Shown: positions 61,933 through 64,000 of the stretch, in pieces | Position numbering within the stretch: the first letter of the stretch is position 1 | Layout of the letters: each line of letters begins with the position of its first letter | Assembly (NCBI RefSeq): GCF_048571125.1 | Contig: NZ_CP182343.1 | Span: forward strand, 1,054,001-1,118,000 | Direction: 5' to 3' | Source: Arcobacter siniprincipis | Lineage (GTDB): Bacteria; Campylobacterota; Campylobacteria; Campylobacterales; Arcobacteraceae | DNA: 64,000 nucleotides | Made by a program: the position numbers and the translations under genes | The notes under the pieces: generated by a model | Database searches by the model: none | Told to the model about the DNA's origin: nothing | Seen by the model: only the letters and a program-made list of their open reading frames with translations

Positions 61933-62081
61933 TGATAGTACAAGAACTAATAGATGAACTTAAGAAAATGCCAAAGGATGCAGTAGTAAGAGTTGGAGAA
62001 GAAAGTGGTTGTGAAGAGCATCCCATATTAGGAGTAGAACTTGAAGCTGGTGATGTAAGAATTGAGTATAGAGAGGAATAA
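61932..62081 (+). CDS. 49-residue hypothetical phage protein
   Basis: ATG overlaps the amidase stop (TGATG). Sequence MIVQELIDELKKMPKDAVVR continues to an acidic end; short alpha/beta protein of a type often seen in phages. Stop lies 2 bases before the next gene. Confidence 0.65.
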   Translation: MIVQELIDELKKMPKDAVVRVGEESGCEEHPILGVELEAGDVRIEYREE

Positions 62082-62083
62082 AA

Positions 62084-62311
62084 ATGAAAGAATATAAAAT
62101 TTTTATACCTCTTAGTATTGATGGTGAAAAGTCTGTAAAAGAGTTAAGAGTTACAGCAAATAGTGTTACTGAAGCACATTTTGCTGGAGTAGCTTGGGTA
62201 AAAGAGAGTATTAAACTGATTGAATATCCAAGTAAAGATGAAATGAAACCATATAACTATATGTCTGCTGGTTATAAAGATGAAGGTTTAGATTCTTCTT
62301 GTGGAGAATAA
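62084..62311 (+). CDS. 75-residue hypothetical phage protein
   Basis: Small acidic protein (YKIFIPLSIDGEKSVKELRV) preceded by GAGGAATAAA. A strong hairpin starts at its stop codon. Not recognised. Confidence 0.65.
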   Translation: MKEYKIFIPLSIDGEKSVKELRVTANSVTEAHFAGVAWVKESIKLIEYPSKDEMKPYNYMSAGYKDEGLDSSCGE

Positions 62312-62347
62312 AGAATTATGAAGAGCTATAAACTCTTCATAATTCTT
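62311..62347 (+). terminator. Strong hairpin within the early region
   Basis: Perfect 15-bp stem (AAGAATTATGAAGAG/CTCTTCATAATTCTT) with a 7-base loop. No T-run follows directly. It probably separates two transcription units; the 115 bases after it could hold a promoter, none clear. Confidence 0.7.
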
Positions 62348-62462
62348 AACTTTAAATCTTTGAAATTACACTTAAAAGTGTCGATGGATTATATCAAATG
62401 TATTTTGAATAAAGGTTTGTAATAGGCAAGGCTTTATTTAGATTATTTAGATTGGAGTAAAA

Positions 62463-62678
62463 ATGGATGGATTAAAAATATTGCATGAACTAAAGAAGTT
62501 ACATAATTTAATAAAAAATTCACAGTCAAAAATCCTAAAAGAAGAACAAAATATCAAGGACTTTGAAAATCGCATAAAAGAGATACGACGAGCATGTGAA
62601 CATGACTATAAATATGAGAGTGTATTTTACTATGACAAATATACTTGTAAGTATTGTGGTCATATTGAAATATGTTAA
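62463..62678 (+). CDS. 71-residue coiled-coil/zinc-knuckle protein
   Basis: N-terminal helix rich in K/E (KLHNLIKNSQSKILKEEQ), then C-E-H and a C-terminal CKYCGHIEIC; the cysteines and histidine could bind one zinc. GGAGTAAAA precedes the ATG. Not recognised. Confidence 0.7.
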   Translation: MDGLKILHELKKLHNLIKNSQSKILKEEQNIKDFENRIKEIRRACEHDYKYESVFYYDKYTCKYCGHIEIC

Positions 62679-62692
62679 CAGAAAGGGAAATA

Positions 62693-62986
62693 ATGGAATT
62701 AATGCCAAATACAGGTGATGCAAAGATGGATGAAGCTTATCAAAAGATGCTTATATACACGAGTGGTTTTGATAGCTTTGAAGAGGTTTATAACTATTTT
62801 TTAAAGCAAGTTACTACTGATGATAAAGATTATTTAAATAAGTGGCTTTTGAAAGTATTGTATGTGAATTTGAAACAAACTAAAAAACATAAATTTGATG
62901 AGCTGCTTGAGAAAGTATCAGCTGAGAATAAAGCTCAGCTTGAGTCATGGCTTGATAGCAAATTAAAAGAAATAAGAGGTGTGTAA
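62693..62986 (+). CDS. 97-residue hypothetical phage protein
   Basis: ATG 62693 is favoured because AGAAAGGGA lies 6 bases before it; ATG 62672 in the same frame is possible. Helical, charged. One-base overlap with the ATPase gene downstream. Not recognised. Confidence 0.65.
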   Translation: MELMPNTGDAKMDEAYQKMLIYTSGFDSFEEVYNYFLKQVTTDDKDYLNKWLLKVLYVNLKQTKKHKFDELLEKVSAENKAQLESWLDSKLKEIRGV

Positions 62987-63891
62987 TGATATTTGATTTT
63001 GAAAAGATGGCTTTAACTCCAAAAGATTTGGATTGTGAAGAGACACAATTTTATATAAAAGATTTTTTAGTTAGTGAAGCTATTACCATGATATATGGTC
63101 CACCCTCTCAAGGTAAGACTTGGTTTATGTTAGGAATAAGTAAACTCTTGTCGGCTACTGTAAATAAGATTTTCTATGTAGATTTTGATAATCCAAAACG
63201 ACAACTCAAAGAGAGGGGTGTTCAATGGTTGATTGAAAATTATACAAACATTAAGTATTTTACTAAAGGTGGATTAAAAGTAACGAGTACAGAGTTCTTA
63301 AAAGAACTAAAAAACAATGCTTTTGGAAGAAACTATAAAGATTGTACATTTATTTTTGATAGTACAAGAGACTTTGTTGATAATATTCATAATGATACTC
63401 AAGCAAAAGCTTTTATGGAAACTATGAAAGATATTAGAGATGCTGGAGGTACTGTTTTATTAATTCATCATGCTACTAAGAATGGAAAGGTTATAGATGG
63501 AAGTGGTGAATTTGCAAAGAGTGCAGATAATATATACGAATTTAAACAAAAAGCTAAAATAGGAAGTCAGTTACAATGGAACTTAAAAGTTGAGAATGAC
63601 AGAGATGCTATTTGTGACTGTGGGTTTAGTGTAGATACAGATACTTTAACATTAAAAGAAATGGATCCTTTGCTTTCTTCTATGAATGACTATGAAGAGG
63701 AGTTTGTAAAAAAAGCAACTGAAGGATTGAAAAAGAATCCAAGCGGACTTGGAGAAACTGAACTTCTAGCTTATATCGGACATCCCAAAACAGATAAAAC
63801 TGCACGAGCTGTTTTAGAAAAATTTGTGGATAAGTTTTGGTTAATGACTCAAGAGAAAAAAGGTCGACCAAAAACTTATAACTTAAAATAG
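62986..63891 (+). CDS. RepA-like RecA-fold ATPase
   Basis: 301 residues: Walker A GPPSQGKT (38-45), Walker B TFIFDSTRD, and VLLIHHATKNG followed by GSGEFAKSADNIYEF, the arrangement of AAA_25/RepA-type hexameric helicase-like proteins. A C-terminal winged-helix tail (GLGETELLAYIGHPKTDKT) follows. Mu replicates with host enzymes, so a phage-coded RepA-like ATPase is notable. Followed at once by a large inverted repeat. Confidence 0.85.
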   Translation: MIFDFEKMALTPKDLDCEETQFYIKDFLVSEAITMIYGPPSQGKTWFMLGISKLLSATVNKIFYVDFDNPKRQLKERGVQWLIENYTNIKYFTKGGLKVTSTEFLKELKNNAFGRNYKDCTFIFDSTRDFVDNIHNDTQAKAFMETMKDIRDAGGTVLLIHHATKNGKVIDGSGEFAKSADNIYEFKQKAKIGSQLQWNLKVENDRDAICDCGFSVDTDTLTLKEMDPLLSSMNDYEEEFVKKATEGLKKNPSGLGETELLAYIGHPKTDKTARAVLEKFVDKFWLMTQEKKGRPKTYNLK

Positions 63892-63892
63892 C

Positions 63893-63968
63893 TACAACCA
63901 TTACAACCATTACAACTACTATATAGTAGTCCTATGATAAAGGGGTTGTTTAGGTTGTAATGGTTGTA
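63893..63968. repeat. Nested inverted repeat after the RepA-like gene
   Basis: Outer arms TACAACCATTACAACC (63893-63908) and its exact complement (63953-63968), 16 bp. Inside lies a perfect 16-bp palindrome ACTACTATATAGTAGT (63915-63930). The left arm contains ACAACCATT in tandem and the right arm three GGTTGT units. Possible origin, operator or terminator. Confidence 0.85.
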
Positions 63969-64000
63969 TGCAAATCTCAATTAATCCATATTTTTAATAA

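Larger units (their letters stand above)
53262..64000. mobile_element. Mu-like transposable prophage, left part (right end outside window)
   Basis: Gene order matches Mu-type phages: C repressor divergent from a small Ner-like protein, MuA-type DDE transposase, MuB-type ATPase, then a packed early operon with a DUF3164-like protein and an amidase. The exact left end was not found; it must lie left of the repressor, probably between about 52.8 and 53.26 kb, or left of the first repressor at 51 kb if both modules belong to it. Structural genes are not reached. Confidence 0.85.

Noticed and set aside
1..64000. tRNA, rRNA or tmRNA genes
   Set aside because: No cloverleaf-like segment with a CCA end or conserved T-loop was recognised by eye; a covariance scan would settle it.

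Overview
The window reads as a chromosome segment of a low-GC Campylobacterota bacterium, most likely an Arcobacteraceae member. The evidence is the very AT-rich coding style, a short RecO, a fused urease gamma/beta subunit as in Helicobacter, a MurF with an N-terminal membrane region, and many chemoreceptors and two-component proteins. No rRNA, tRNA or CRISPR array was recognised.

Layout. 1-1.4 kb: end of an unidentified gene, recO, a small acidic protein and ppnP. 1.4-21.7 kb: a nitrogen-scavenging island. Three signalling proteins (OmpR-type regulator, soluble REC-kinase, membrane hybrid kinase) precede the urea ABC transporter urtABCDE and ureD. Then come a polar-amino-acid-type ABC importer on the minus strand, a divergent GntR/FCD regulator, allantoicase (alc), ureidoglycolate lyase (allA) and the rest of urease (ureAB, C, E, F, G). 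Together they could import urea and probably allantoate, release two ureas plus glyoxylate per allantoate, and hydrolyse the urea to ammonia. The allantoate block sits between ureD and ureAB, so the urease cluster is split.

21.7-29.7 kb: an iron-uptake island: exbD-exbB-tonB, a 7TM sensor kinase and OmpR-type regulator, a TonB-dependent siderophore-type receptor, a PepSY membrane protein and a small membrane-anchored protein. Fur-box-like sites and four copies of an 11-bp direct repeat mark the promoters. 29.8-42.8 kb: mostly housekeeping (thiL, truD, ruvA, ddl, murF, HIT protein, RidA-like protein, D-amino-acid dehydrogenase-like protein, dgt), with a small CheZ-like protein beside a haem-c-type chemoreceptor, and a ~600-base non-coding region dense in hairpins after an HNH gene.

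42.8-50.7 kb: accessory DNA: an HTH regulator gene broken at an A10 tract, an AT-rich repeat field, a degenerate kinase-like protein, two mosaic-duplicated chemoreceptors with xWESF tails, an acetyltransferase, a second copy of the small acidic protein family and a DNA adenine methylase remnant. 50.7-53.2 kb: a LexA/CI-type repressor followed at once by an unknown 322-residue protein. The pair is bracketed by a 20-bp direct repeat, with further copies of its core in a 485-bp non-coding block.

53.3-64 kb: the left part of a Mu-like transposable prophage: a cargo gene, a C-type repressor, operators over a strong early promoter, a leader with a hairpin, two small membrane proteins, a Ner-like protein, MuA-like transposase, MuB-like ATPase, then a tightly packed early operon (DUF3164-like protein, amidase, small proteins, RepA-like ATPase). 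It ends in a nested inverted repeat and continues past the window.
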